Shown piece after piece: positions 5,889-13,431 of a stretch of 14,453 bases of DNA (the first letter of the stretch is position 1; the number at the start of each line of letters is the position of its first letter). Source of the DNA: Methanofastidiosum sp964630765 (GTDB lineage Archaea > Methanobacteriota_B > Thermococci > Methanofastidiosales > Methanofastidiosaceae); NCBI GenBank assembly GCA_964630765.1, contig CAZVXE010000040.1, positions 1-14,453 of the forward strand, read 5' to 3'. A program made the position numbers and the translations under genes. Under the pieces are notes generated by a model. That model was not told the origin of the DNA. It did not search any database and was given only the letters and a program-made list of their open reading frames with translations.

Positions 5889-8054
5889 ATGAACAAATTA
5901 GTAAATTCTAAAAATAAAGAAACTTCCGATCATACCTTAGACATATATAGAAATATTTTTGAAAATACTTTTGACGCCATTCTTTTGGTAGATAATGAAT
6001 TCAGATACATTGATGCAAATCCAAGTGCATGTGTCCTTTTAGGATACAGCAAAGCAGAGTTAATGGATAAAAAAGTAGGAGACCTTACACCCAAAAGAAA
6101 TATAGAAATGGGAAAAAAAATATGGGCGGACTTCTTAAGAAAAGGAAACCAAAAAGGAGAGTATATTCTCTTAAAAAAAGATCAAAAAGAGATAAATGTT
6201 GAATATCATTCTATTGCAAATATCCGCCCAAACGTACATCTCTTCATTATAAATGATGTTACTACAAAGAAGTTAGCGGAAAATACATTGAAAAATAAAG
6301 AGAACATCCTCCAGGGTATATTTGAATCTAGCCCCGTGGGCATCAATCTCATCCAGGATAGAAAATTTATTTGGAGTAACGACATGATGAGCCAAATTAC
6401 TGGTTACTCCTTAAATGAAATAATTGGGAACAATACTAGATTTTTATATCTTTCAGATGAAGACTACGAAAAAGCAGGTTATGATTACAATAAGAAGTTT
6501 ACCAAAGGTAAGGTAGCAGAAATCGATACTAGATGGAAAAGAAAGGATGGGATAATAATAGATATCCACAAAAAAATGAGTCTTTTAGACCCTAACGATT
6601 CTTCTAAAGGTTATATAACATCAGTAATGGACATAACAAAACGTAAACAAACAGAAGCAGAATTAATCTATACAAACAAACAACTTAAAGATATAATAGA
6701 ATTTCTGCCTGATGCAACATTTATTGTTGATAAGGATAAAAAAATCCTGGCTTGGAATCGCTCTATGGAGAAAATGACAGGTATACCAAAAGAAGAAATT
6801 ATTGGAAAGGATCACAAATATGCTGCCGTTCCATTTTATGGAAAACAAAGAGCTCACTTGCTTGATTTACTTTTTGAAGAAAATGCAGAGATTGGATCCA
6901 AATACAATTTTGTCAAGAAAAGAGGAAATTCTTTATATGTTGAAGTCTTCACTCCAGCCCTTTACAATAATAAAGGGGCATATATTTGGGCTATCGCATC
7001 ACCACTCCTCGATCAAAAAGGAAATGTTGTCGGAGCAATTGAAGCCATTCGGGACATAACAGAGCAAAAAAGAGCGGAAGATTTGTTAAAGGAGAGCGAA
7101 GAAAAATATAGAGAATTAGCAAATTCTTTGCCGGAGATAATTTTTGAAACTGATGAAAAAGGAAATATAAAATTTGTAAACAGAAATGCACTTAGTATTA
7201 CAGGCTACACAGCAGAGGACTTTGAAAAAGGATTGAATGCAATGCAATTATTGATCCCTGAAGAAAGAGATTTGGGAAGAGACAACATAAGGAAAATATT
7301 TGAAGGAAAAAAATCAAGCGGTTTTGAATATACCGCCTTACGAAAAGACGGTAGCACTTTTCCCATTATAATCCATTCTAGTGCTATTTTGCATAACAAT
7401 AAACCTATTGGCTTACGAGGGATAATATTTGATATTTCTGAAAGGAAAGAGGCTGAGAAAAGGATAATGGAAAGTGAGAAAACATTGAGAAGTATATTAA
7501 CGGCTGCCCCTGTAGGGATAAAACTAGTCCAAGATCGGCAAATAATTTGGTGCAATAACAGTATGATTGAAATGACAGGCTACTCTCTCGAAGAGTTAAC
7601 TAATAAAAATTTAAGATTTTTATACCCCAATGAAGAAGAATATGATAAAGTCGGACATGTATTATATGACAAATGGTTTAACGAAGAGTATAGAGAAATT
7701 GAAACAACATGGAAAAAGAATAGTGGAGAATTAATAAACTGCCATATCAGGATTAGCCCCATTGATCCAACTGATTTTAATAAAGGCATGATAGAGGTTA
7801 TTACAGATATTACAGAAAGTAAAAAAGCCCTAAAACAGCTTGATGAGAATCTAGAATATTTTGCCCACCTAATAGATCATATAAGAAATCCATTAACAAT
7901 AATTTGTGGATTTGCACAGGTTGAAGTTAAAAATGAGGTTACTAAGCGTCGATTTTTAAAGCAAGTAGGTGCAATTGAGGAGATTATAAAACAACTGGAT
8001 CAGGGCTGGATGGATACTGAAGAAACTAGAAAATTTTTGAAGAAGTATATGTAA
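5889..8054 (+). CDS. five-PAS sensor protein with HisKA-like end but no ATPase domain
   Basis: Cytosolic multi-sensor protein of 721 residues without membrane spans. Five PAS/PAC units can be read: about 17-130, 137-255, 262-397, 402-522 and 528-648, each closing with the characteristic DIT/DIS-x-[RK]K linker (DVTTKKLAE, DITKRKQTE, DITEQKRAE, DISERKEAE, DITESKKAL). PAS2 and PAS5 are close paralogues, both having SSPVGI/AAPVGI, QDR, IW and TGYSL with FLY at matching positions. The last 70 residues form a HisKA-like helical hairpin: FAHLIDHIRNPLT (H664 as putative phospho-acceptor), then a second helix ending LDQGWMDTEETRKFL. Translation stops at TAA 8052-8054 with no N, G1 or G2 ATP-binding boxes. 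Short HisKA-like ends of this kind are familiar from archaeal PAS proteins. It should therefore sense small ligands, redox or light via PAS cofactors, and either be phosphorylated in trans or signal by dimer rearrangement. The start ATG 5889 is supported by TAGGT. Confidence 0.88.
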   Translation: MNKLVNSKNKETSDHTLDIYRNIFENTFDAILLVDNEFRYIDANPSACVLLGYSKAELMDKKVGDLTPKRNIEMGKKIWADFLRKGNQKGEYILLKKDQKEINVEYHSIANIRPNVHLFIINDVTTKKLAENTLKNKENILQGIFESSPVGINLIQDRKFIWSNDMMSQITGYSLNEIIGNNTRFLYLSDEDYEKAGYDYNKKFTKGKVAEIDTRWKRKDGIIIDIHKKMSLLDPNDSSKGYITSVMDITKRKQTEAELIYTNKQLKDIIEFLPDATFIVDKDKKILAWNRSMEKMTGIPKEEIIGKDHKYAAVPFYGKQRAHLLDLLFEENAEIGSKYNFVKKRGNSLYVEVFTPALYNNKGAYIWAIASPLLDQKGNVVGAIEAIRDITEQKRAEDLLKESEEKYRELANSLPEIIFETDEKGNIKFVNRNALSITGYTAEDFEKGLNAMQLLIPEERDLGRDNIRKIFEGKKSSGFEYTALRKDGSTFPIIIHSSAILHNNKPIGLRGIIFDISERKEAEKRIMESEKTLRSILTAAPVGIKLVQDRQIIWCNNSMIEMTGYSLEELTNKNLRFLYPNEEEYDKVGHVLYDKWFNEEYREIETTWKKNSGELINCHIRISPIDPTDFNKGMIEVITDITESKKALKQLDENLEYFAHLIDHIRNPLTIICGFAQVEVKNEVTKRRFLKQVGAIEEIIKQLDQGWMDTEETRKFLKKYM

Positions 8055-8284
8055 TACTAGAATATCTAAAAAGCATAGGGAAAAGGCGAGTAATTATTTT
8101 AGACGAATCCTCTGGGGAAAAAGAATCTCTTGATAAAAAGAGAGTAAAAGATTTTCTTCTCACAAATCTAAAAAGAAACTGTGAAGAGTTTGAACACCTT
8201 GTAGAAGAGTTAGATATTGAACAAGATCTGGAACTAAAAGAAAAAATTCTCAGTATCTCGAATAAATGTCATGAAATTTCTAAC
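8030..8284 (+). other. start-less open frame continuous with the helical ORF downstream
   Basis: The frame of the next gene stays open from 8030, inside the last codons of the PAS gene, to the ATG at 8285, about 85 codons without a stop in AT-rich DNA. The implied peptide (for instance RVIILDE, KRVKDFLL, CEEFEHLVEEL) has ordinary protein composition with many GAA, AAA and GAT codons, so it looks coding. No ATG, GTG or TTG lies in frame in this stretch. Either a rare start (ATA at 8054 is the nearest), a -1 shift from the PAS frame between 8030 and 8052, or an indel is needed to express it. Confidence 0.5.
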
Positions 8285-8566
8285 ATGTCACTAAATATAC
8301 TAAGTGAAGAAGTCGAAGAAGAAATTCTTGAGGAAATAGAAAATTGTGCCATGGGCCTTTATGAAATTAGAAACGGGATAAAGGCATGCGTAAAAAACAA
8401 AGATTTGGATTCAGAGATAGAGGATATATTCAATTTTTTTGGTGATTTGGGAGATATGATGGATAGAATGGAATTTATTGATTCTCTCGAATCAAAATCA
8501 GCTGATTTACAAAAAACACTTAGAATAGTAATAAAGAAAAAGATTAAAGAAAACAGAAAGATTTAA
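8285..8566 (+). CDS. acidic helical protein of unknown function, probably 5'-incomplete as called
   Basis: From the first in-frame ATG this gives 93 residues, strongly helical and rich in Glu and Asp, with segments SEEVEEEILEEIENCAMG, LYEIRNGIKACVKNKDLDSEIEDIF and a basic KKKIKENRKI tail. No family is recognised. There is no ribosome-binding site before ATG 8285, and a coding-like frame continues upstream for about 85 codons, so the true product may have about 170 residues. Because it directly follows, in the same direction, a PAS protein that lacks an output ATPase, it could be a partner or phosphotransfer-like helical bundle, but no histidine motif of that kind is visible. Alternatively it is the out-of-frame C-terminus of the PAS protein. 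Confidence 0.55.
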   Translation: MSLNILSEEVEEEILEEIENCAMGLYEIRNGIKACVKNKDLDSEIEDIFNFFGDLGDMMDRMEFIDSLESKSADLQKTLRIVIKKKIKENRKI

Positions 8567-8614
8567 TTTAATGATAGATCTTTAATATTATTTTGAAAGT
8601 TAATATGCGTTAAT

Positions 8615-8660
8615 CTTATAAATAAACGATTTTTTGTTTTTTAATACTTTAGTTTAGGTG
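8615..8660 (+). promoter_or_regulatory. promoter and ribosome-binding site of the beta-propeller gene
   Basis: CTTATAAATAA at 8615-8625 is a good box A, giving a predicted start near 8645. The T-rich run at 8630-8642 between them could also end transcription from upstream. AGGTG at 8656-8660 lies 5 bases before ATG 8666. The 15 bases around this start (TTAGGTnTTATnATG) match those of the PAS gene at 5877. Confidence 0.5.
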
Positions 8661-8665
8661 TTATT

Positions 8666-9811
8666 ATGGATAAATTCAGAATTTTTCTTGTTATTTTTAT
8701 TATATTTTGCTCTTTATTTTATGGGATACATTCAGTAAGCTCGGACAACGGTAAGTTTACCTTTGTCATTGAGGAGATTGGAAAAAATACTACAACTCAA
8801 GGTTATGGCAAACCTAAATATGTGGATGTAGAAGGTCAATTTGCAGTTATGAATTGGCACGAAAATCCTGGGGCCATATTTCTTTATAATATATCTGATC
8901 CAAAAATTCCAAAATATATAGGGCATGTTAGAGTAAACAATGGCCCAAATGCAGTAAGGATACGAAATGGATATGCTTATGCATCCCTTAACACAGGATA
9001 TTTAGTTATTGCACAAATCAGCAATCAAACCATCAATGTTGTAGGATCAAAAGATTTTGGGAATCAGATGTTTAATATCGATGTAAATGAAGAAGGAACT
9101 ATCGTTGCTATGGCCGGAACTTATAATTCTGATGGACTTGTTATTGTTGATATAAAAAATAAATCTAATCCAACGTTAATTAGTAAAACTCCCTTCTCTG
9201 CTGGAGGAGTAGATATTGAAGGTAGATATGCATTCATAACAAAGTACGATACTTCAGAATTAAGATGCTACGATATTTCAAATCCTTCGGTGCCTATCCT
9301 TATTAGCAGTATTAAAGTTGGGGAAATGCCAGTTCCTGTAAGAGTCTATGGTAAATATGCGTATGTTCAGGAATATAGCCTAAATAAAATGCATATAGTT
9401 GATATTTCTAATCCGGCAAATATGAAAATCGTTCTTTCTGATTTTGAAATACCTGGTGTTGTACCTAACGGTGGCGGCGTTGTAGTTGATACAAAAGGAA
9501 GTTTAATGTTTCTAGCTACCGGTTTGACTGGAAATGGAAAAGTAAACATCTATGACATTAATAATATTGGAACTCCCAAAATGATAGCACAGTATGCTTA
9601 TCCAAACAATGAAATAATTAATATGATTGCAATAAACGAAACTAATATCTTTGTTCCAAATTATACTAATAAATCACTCTCGATTCTTACTAGGCCAATT
9701 GTGGCATCTCCTATCGAAAAAACTCTTCCTATGAGGGAAATTATGTCCATAATCAACTATCCCGGAAGACCTGTCGGTGCATTTATACATGATGTTAACA
9801 TGTCTCGATAA
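8666..9811 (+). CDS. exported LVIVD-repeat beta-propeller protein
   Basis: Secreted protein of 381 residues. A signal peptide spans residues 1 to about 25 (MDKFR, then a hydrophobic core of about 15). The rest is a repeat protein in which each unit ends with a strand like LVIVDIKNKSNPTLI: blades end near 70-84 (IFLYNISDPKIPKYI), 112-126, 157-172 (LVIVDI), 198-213 (LRCYDISNPSVPILI), 241-255 (MHIVDISNPANMKIV) and 292-307 (VNIYDINNIGTPKMI), with a weaker one at about 337-343. This is the LVIVD family of beta-propellers, usually cell-surface proteins of unknown ligand. No catalytic motif or C-terminal anchor is evident; the tail EKTLPMREIMSIINYPG is not repeat-like. It has its own promoter and is convergent with the transglutaminase gene, 27 bases away. 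Confidence 0.82.
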   Translation: MDKFRIFLVIFIIFCSLFYGIHSVSSDNGKFTFVIEEIGKNTTTQGYGKPKYVDVEGQFAVMNWHENPGAIFLYNISDPKIPKYIGHVRVNNGPNAVRIRNGYAYASLNTGYLVIAQISNQTINVVGSKDFGNQMFNIDVNEEGTIVAMAGTYNSDGLVIVDIKNKSNPTLISKTPFSAGGVDIEGRYAFITKYDTSELRCYDISNPSVPILISSIKVGEMPVPVRVYGKYAYVQEYSLNKMHIVDISNPANMKIVLSDFEIPGVVPNGGGVVVDTKGSLMFLATGLTGNGKVNIYDINNIGTPKMIAQYAYPNNEIINMIAINETNIFVPNYTNKSLSILTRPIVASPIEKTLPMREIMSIINYPGRPVGAFIHDVNMSR

Positions 9812-9838
9812 TTAATTAAATTATTTTTTATAACAAGA
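9812..9838. terminator. T-rich convergent intergenic gap, likely terminator
   Basis: The 27 bases between the convergent propeller and transglutaminase genes include a TTATTTTTTATAA run. Oligo-T on the sense strand is the usual archaeal termination signal, here for the plus-strand gene; the complementary strand has only short T runs. Confidence 0.35.
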
Positions 9839-11074
9839 TTACTTTCTCGTTAGTTCGACATTATTCTCAAAAATTAGTTTACCGGAGTTATAACTTTTAT
9901 AATGGGCAATATAGCTAAATGCAAAAGGATTGGCCTCTGGATAATTTGGCGATATCCCAACATTTCCCTTCGAGAGCGTTAAGACATTGCTTCCAAGACG
10001 GCCAAAGAAGAATCTGCTTTTTGTTGTATGATCTCCTGTTGGATCTGCAGGTACCCACCCGTAAGGGGGCAAATAAAATTCAGCCCACATATGCCCCGCT
10101 GAGATATCAGGACTATAAAGATAACCATGAACTAATCTTGAAGGAATCCCTTGAGAACGACACATTGCAACAAAAAGGGTAGCAAACTCGGTGCAATCAC
10201 CTTTTCTATTGTAAAAAGCGTATTTTGCACCCAACTCCTGCTCCTGTACCTCGTAAGTGATGTTTTTTACTACCCACCCATATATAAGATCCGCTTTTTT
10301 ATAAGGATTAGTTTCATTTCCCACTACAGCTTTTGCCATTGAAACAATTGCAGGATCATCAGACTCAACCCTTTGACTTGGCTTTGTGTATTCTTTATAC
10401 ACGCTTGAAGAGAAATCATAAGGCTCTACTTTAGAAGAGTCTATTGGAGTTGTGAAAGGATTAGCTGTAAAAGATATATTTTGAATTATTGTGATGGTAG
10501 AATTAGTAGGTAGTGAATTATTAAAATCCCAGTAACAAATTTGTGTACACGCCTCTGGTGCCAAGATAATTTGATCAGGTTCCGGATTTATACGTATAAC
10601 AGATACATTTTGCTGAGTCCCACAGTTTACTGGTAAGGCCATCCATAGCTGTGTTTCTCCTACTTCAGCATCAATATTTGTAATCTTTGTTGTTATAATC
10701 GCATTATATGACTGAGGGAGTTGATGCTCTAAGGGGCTATTTGGAATATTTACTAATCCAATATAATAGAAAATAGCAAGCAAGAGCATAGATCCAAGAA
10801 GAATTGAAGTTACGGTCTTGACTTTCTTTTTATTATTTTCATCTCTTTCAAGTTTTTGATAATAAGTTTCTGTGCCATCATCTGCCCCAATATTTGATTT
10901 ATCAGTATTTGTATATGCCATTATGGGGGCGCCACATCTAGAACAATAAAATAGTCCTTTACTATTTTCATGACCGCATGAGGGGCATGGTATCTTCTCT
11001 TGTTCCAATGGATATGTACCACAATTTGGGCAATAATTCAAAGATGTGTCATATCCGCACATAGGGCATTTCAT
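9839..11074 (-). CDS. membrane-anchored transglutaminase-like protein with two N-terminal zinc ribbons
   Basis: A 411-residue protein in three parts. Residues 1-50 hold two zinc ribbons, CxxC pairs C3/C6 with C15/C18 and C30/C33 with C44/C47. A single membrane span lies at about 87-108. The remainder should be extracytoplasmic: a beta-rich segment (120-205) and then a transglutaminase-like cysteine fold, with KGDCTEFATLFVAMCRSQGI (C294), GHMWAEFY (H328) and VPADPTGD (D344) giving the complete Cys-His-Asp triad. Such domains in prokaryotes act as peptidases or amide-bond enzymes on the cell surface; whether this one cuts or links is unknown. The zinc ribbons should stay in the cytosol, giving a one-span link between an inner sensor or docking part and an outer enzyme. 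The start is supported by GGTG six bases before ATG and a TATA box about 36 bases upstream. Transcribed alone. Confidence 0.88.
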   Translation of the reverse strand: MKCPMCGYDTSLNYCPNCGTYPLEQEKIPCPSCGHENSKGLFYCSRCGAPIMAYTNTDKSNIGADDGTETYYQKLERDENNKKKVKTVTSILLGSMLLLAIFYYIGLVNIPNSPLEHQLPQSYNAIITTKITNIDAEVGETQLWMALPVNCGTQQNVSVIRINPEPDQIILAPEACTQICYWDFNNSLPTNSTITIIQNISFTANPFTTPIDSSKVEPYDFSSSVYKEYTKPSQRVESDDPAIVSMAKAVVGNETNPYKKADLIYGWVVKNITYEVQEQELGAKYAFYNRKGDCTEFATLFVAMCRSQGIPSRLVHGYLYSPDISAGHMWAEFYLPPYGWVPADPTGDHTTKSRFFFGRLGSNVLTLSKGNVGISPNYPEANPFAFSYIAHYKSYNSGKLIFENNVELTRK

Positions 11075-11105
11075 TTGGGCACCAGATATTCAGGTAATAA
11101 TTTAA

Positions 11106-11114
11106 TTTATAAAT
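11106..11114 (-). promoter_or_regulatory. TATA box for the transglutaminase-like gene
   Basis: Reads ATTTATAAA on the minus strand, centred about 36 nt before the ATG. The predicted start leaves a leader of about 10 bases that contains GGTG. Confidence 0.5.
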
Positions 11115-11148
11115 ATGTTAGAATAATCAAAAAAGAATAATAAAAAAT

Positions 11149-11640
11149 TTATAAGATTTTTTCCATCCAAACAATGTCAAAATATTTATCAAATTTTTTA
11201 CCAACTTGTATAAATCTTCCACATTCTATAAATCCATTTTTTGCGTGAAAGTTAATACTTCCTTCATTTAATGACGAGATGCTTGCTAATATCTTAGTTA
11301 TGTTCAGTTTTTTAGCTTCAGATTCTATTAGATCTAAAGTCTTTTTTCCAATTCCCTGGCCAGTTGCTTCTTCTTTAATAAAATAAGATATTTCAGCAGT
11401 TTCTCTAAATACTGAAAAAGGACTATAAGAATGTATAAATCCAAATCCTATTACTTCATTATTCTCAGATTTTATTACTACGGCAGGGTAGCCTTTTGTA
11501 ATAATAAGAAACATGTCGTAAAATTCATAAGGAAGTTTATTATCAGGATATGCCGCAAATCCATTTTCAATATAATAGTTAAAAATATCTATTACGTCCT
11601 TTCTGTGATTTTCACCCATAGCTTCGAATTGTATTTCCAT
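11149..11640 (-). CDS. GNAT-family N-acetyltransferase, phosphinothricin-acetyltransferase-like
   Basis: Cytosolic acetyl-CoA-dependent transferase of 163 residues, a full-length GNAT domain. Motif A is EEATGQGIGKKTLDLI (91-105), the Q-x-x-G-x-G pyrophosphate-binding loop, preceded by the AEISYFI strand with E83. The later SLNEGSINFHAKNGFIECG (123-141) and the ending FDIVWMEK are typical of the phosphinothricin/amino-acid-derivative acetyltransferase subgroup, so the acceptor is probably an amine of a small amino-acid-like compound; the exact substrate is not predictable. Start ATG is backed by GTGAG four bases upstream and a TATA box 35 bases upstream. It lies downstream of nothing on its strand and is divergent from the small membrane-protein gene at 11789. 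Confidence 0.88.
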   Translation of the reverse strand: MEIQFEAMGENHRKDVIDIFNYYIENGFAAYPDNKLPYEFYDMFLIITKGYPAVVIKSENNEVIGFGFIHSYSPFSVFRETAEISYFIKEEATGQGIGKKTLDLIESEAKKLNITKILASISSLNEGSINFHAKNGFIECGRFIQVGKKFDKYFDIVWMEKIL

Positions 11641-11670
11641 TATCTCACTAAAAATAAGATTTAGGGAGTT

Positions 11671-11680
11671 TATTTATAGA
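11671..11680 (-). promoter_or_regulatory. TATA box for the acetyltransferase gene
   Basis: Minus-strand TCTATAAATA, centred about 35 nt before the ATG; the predicted transcript has a leader of about 10 bases with GTGAG as ribosome-binding site. Confidence 0.5.
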
Positions 11681-11744
11681 TTTCTATTCTAATACCAATA
11701 AAGAATCTAAGAGCAAACACGTATTCTCTATTGATAAACGATAA

Positions 11745-11781
11745 TTTTAAATATAATAAACAATATTGTAAATTAAGGAGG
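11745..11781 (+). promoter_or_regulatory. promoter, palindrome and strong ribosome-binding site of the 33-residue protein gene
   Basis: TTTTAAATATAATA (11745-11758) is a box A region predicting a start near 11775. ACAATATTGT at 11760-11769 is a perfect 10-bp palindrome between the box and the predicted start, where a repressor would block initiation; palindromes this short in AT-rich DNA can be chance. AAGGAGG at 11775-11781, 7 bases before ATG 11789, is one of the two best ribosome-binding sites in the window. Confidence 0.45.
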
Positions 11782-11788
11782 TAACTCT

Positions 11789-11890
11789 ATGCAAGAAGCA
11801 ATAACAAATAGCATAATTATTGCGATAGCTGTAGGTGTGATTGCACGTTATATGGCCCTTTTTTTCTATGTACTCCGTAATAAGAATTAA
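11789..11890 (+). CDS. 33-residue single-span membrane protein
   Basis: A short gene of 33 codons ending in TAA at 11888-11890. It begins MQEAITNS, continues with a hydrophobic segment of roughly 20 residues (IIIAIAVGVIARYMALFFYV, with one Arg in the middle) and ends LRNKN, so by the positive-inside rule the C-terminus is probably cytosolic. AAGGAGG at ideal spacing and a TATA region upstream argue that it is really translated. It precedes the DUF1538 operon by 138 bases on the same strand, with another TATA box in between, so it may be an accessory subunit of that membrane system or an independent small protein. No family is recognised. Confidence 0.6.
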   Translation: MQEAITNSIIIAIAVGVIARYMALFFYVLRNKN

Positions 11891-11988
11891 TGTAGTTCTT
11901 TTCTCATTTAATATTATACCTAAAATTAATATTTATTAAAACTAACAATTTTTCTAAAAATATCTGAAAAATATATAATAGTAAGAAA

Positions 11989-11997
11989 TTATATAAA
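11989..11997 (+). promoter_or_regulatory. TATA box for the DUF1538-PII operon
   Basis: TTATATAAA preceded by a purine-rich AAGAAA (BRE-like) gives a predicted start near 12020, about 9 bases before ATG 12029. A second TATA-like stretch, AAAATATATAATA, lies at 11968-11980. No well-spaced Shine-Dalgarno precedes the ATG, as expected for an almost leaderless message. Confidence 0.5.
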
Positions 11998-12028
11998 TGA
12001 AGGAGAAATTAGGATAGATAGTGTTAGG

Positions 12029-12715
12029 ATGGAAAATGAAATCAAGAAAGAGCTTTTTGAAGTAATACAGTCAGTTGGCCCAGTTTCGGTAGTTGTGTTC
12101 TTATTTTTGTTTTTTATTTCAAAAAACGATATACCCAATTTTATAGTTGGTTTGATAATGGTAATACTTGGAATTGCACTTTTCCTTTTAGGCATAAATT
12201 TAGGATTTTTGCCGTTCGGTGAAGCAATTGGTTCCGAATTACCTATGAGGGGCTCTTTGAGTTTTTTATTGATATTTTCATTTATAATCGGTTTCATCAC
12301 TACTATAGCGGAACCTGATGTCAGAGTACTTTCAACTCAAGTTGACTATGTATCGGGTGGTGCCATACCCCAATTATTATTAGTGTTATCAATTAGTTTT
12401 GGAATCGGAATATTTGTATCATTAGCTATGCTAAGAATAGTTTATGACATAAGGTATCCTTATCTTTTTATACCGGGATATATAATCATAATAATCTTAT
12501 CTCTTTTTACCCCTCAATCATTTGTGGCCATAGCTTTTGATGCAGGTGGTGTTACCACAGGCCCTGTTACTGTCCCCATAATTCTCTCTCTAGGTATAGG
12601 GGTAAGTTCTGTATTGGGTGGAAAATCAGCACTTTCAGATGGATTTGGTTTGATCGGTCTTGCTTCTATGGGGCCAGTGATAAGTGTAATGTTGTTGGGG
12701 GTACTGTACTCTTGA
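12029..12715 (+). CDS. DUF1538 membrane protein, first of a paralogous pair
   Basis: Integral membrane protein of 228 residues with about six or seven hydrophobic spans. It carries the features I associate with DUF1538: LGINLGFLPFGEAIG (54-68), GFITTIAEP (88-96), VAIAFDAGGVTTGP (166-179) and DGFGLIGLASMGPVISVM (204-221). The conserved glycine/proline-rich FDxGGVxTGP hairpin and the AEP loop look like substrate- or ion-path elements of a transporter, but the family function is not established. The same motifs recur in the next gene, so the two are tandem paralogues, probably two halves of one complex; in some genomes DUF1538 proteins carry both halves. Its stop overlaps the next start by TTGA. 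It is followed by a PII-like gene, suggesting that activity is regulated by a small ligand. Confidence 0.85.
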   Translation: MENEIKKELFEVIQSVGPVSVVVFLFLFFISKNDIPNFIVGLIMVILGIALFLLGINLGFLPFGEAIGSELPMRGSLSFLLIFSFIIGFITTIAEPDVRVLSTQVDYVSGGAIPQLLLVLSISFGIGIFVSLAMLRIVYDIRYPYLFIPGYIIIIILSLFTPQSFVAIAFDAGGVTTGPVTVPIILSLGIGVSSVLGGKSALSDGFGLIGLASMGPVISVMLLGVLYS

Positions 12716-13428
12716 GTTTTGTTGTTGGAGAACTTCTCAAAACGATATATGAAGTGATTCTTTTATTACTACCTTTATCGATATTTTTCATGATTTTTCA
12801 GAAATTCTTTCTTCATCTGCCAAGAGAATATATTAAAAATCTTGTTAAAGGCATTTTCCTTACATTTATGGGAATGGTATTATTTTTTGAAGGTGTTGAA
12901 ATAGGATTCCTTCCTGCAGGAAAGATTATAGGCGAGTATTTTGGTGGCCTTGAGTATAATTGGATTTTGATACCTTTAGGGTTCTTGATGGGATTTTTAA
13001 CTACCTATGCAGAGCCCGCAGTTATGATCTTGTGCAATCAAATTGAAAAATTCTCAAATGGTTCAATTCGTGGAAATGTAGTAAAATACATATTGTCTTT
13101 TAGCGTTGCTTTTTTTGTTTCTGTTGGTATGGCTAAATTAGTATATGGCATAAATCTTCTAATTATAATTATTTTAGGCTACTCAGTTGTTCTTTTACTA
13201 ACTGTATTCTCGGAGAAAGAATACATTGCAATCGCTTTTGATTCAGGAGGAGTAGTTACTGGTCCAATGGCAGTAACTTTTTTGATGGCTATGGCTTTAG
13301 GCGCTGCATCCGCTTTAGAGGGTAGAAATCCTTTAATTGATGGATTTGGACTTATTTCCCTGATAGCTTTAGCCCCAATCATTCCGGTAATGGCATTCGG
13401 ACTAATAATTCGTTATAAAGGAGGTTAA
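12712..13428 (+). CDS. DUF1538 membrane protein, second of a paralogous pair
   Basis: Membrane protein of 238 residues, paralogous to the preceding gene product. Matching motifs: EGVEIGFLPAGKIIG (60-74), GFLTTYAEP (94-102), IAIAFDSGGVVTGP (172-185) and DGFGLISLIALAPIIPVM (210-227). It differs from the first copy in a more polar loop after the AEP motif (NQIEKFSNGSIRGN) and a longer N-terminus. The TTG start at 12712 overlaps the preceding stop codon in the four bases TTGA, and a G5 run lies about 10 bases upstream, so translation is likely coupled. The next gene's ribosome-binding site lies inside its last codons. Transport function is inferred from topology and context only. Confidence 0.85.
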   Translation: MSFVVGELLKTIYEVILLLLPLSIFFMIFQKFFLHLPREYIKNLVKGIFLTFMGMVLFFEGVEIGFLPAGKIIGEYFGGLEYNWILIPLGFLMGFLTTYAEPAVMILCNQIEKFSNGSIRGNVVKYILSFSVAFFVSVGMAKLVYGINLLIIIILGYSVVLLLTVFSEKEYIAIAFDSGGVVTGPMAVTFLMAMALGAASALEGRNPLIDGFGLISLIALAPIIPVMAFGLIIRYKGG

Positions 13429-13431
13429 AAA

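Noticed and set aside
7205..7555. A 116-codon minus-strand frame inside the PAS gene
   Set aside because: The plus strand shows conserved PAS motifs throughout; the reverse frame has no promoter or motif.
11989..12300. A 103-codon minus-strand frame opposite the first DUF1538 gene
   Set aside because: It is the complement of a clearly membrane-coding frame; its Lys/Ile/Ser-rich peptide shows no family pattern and the plus-strand gene has motifs and operon context.
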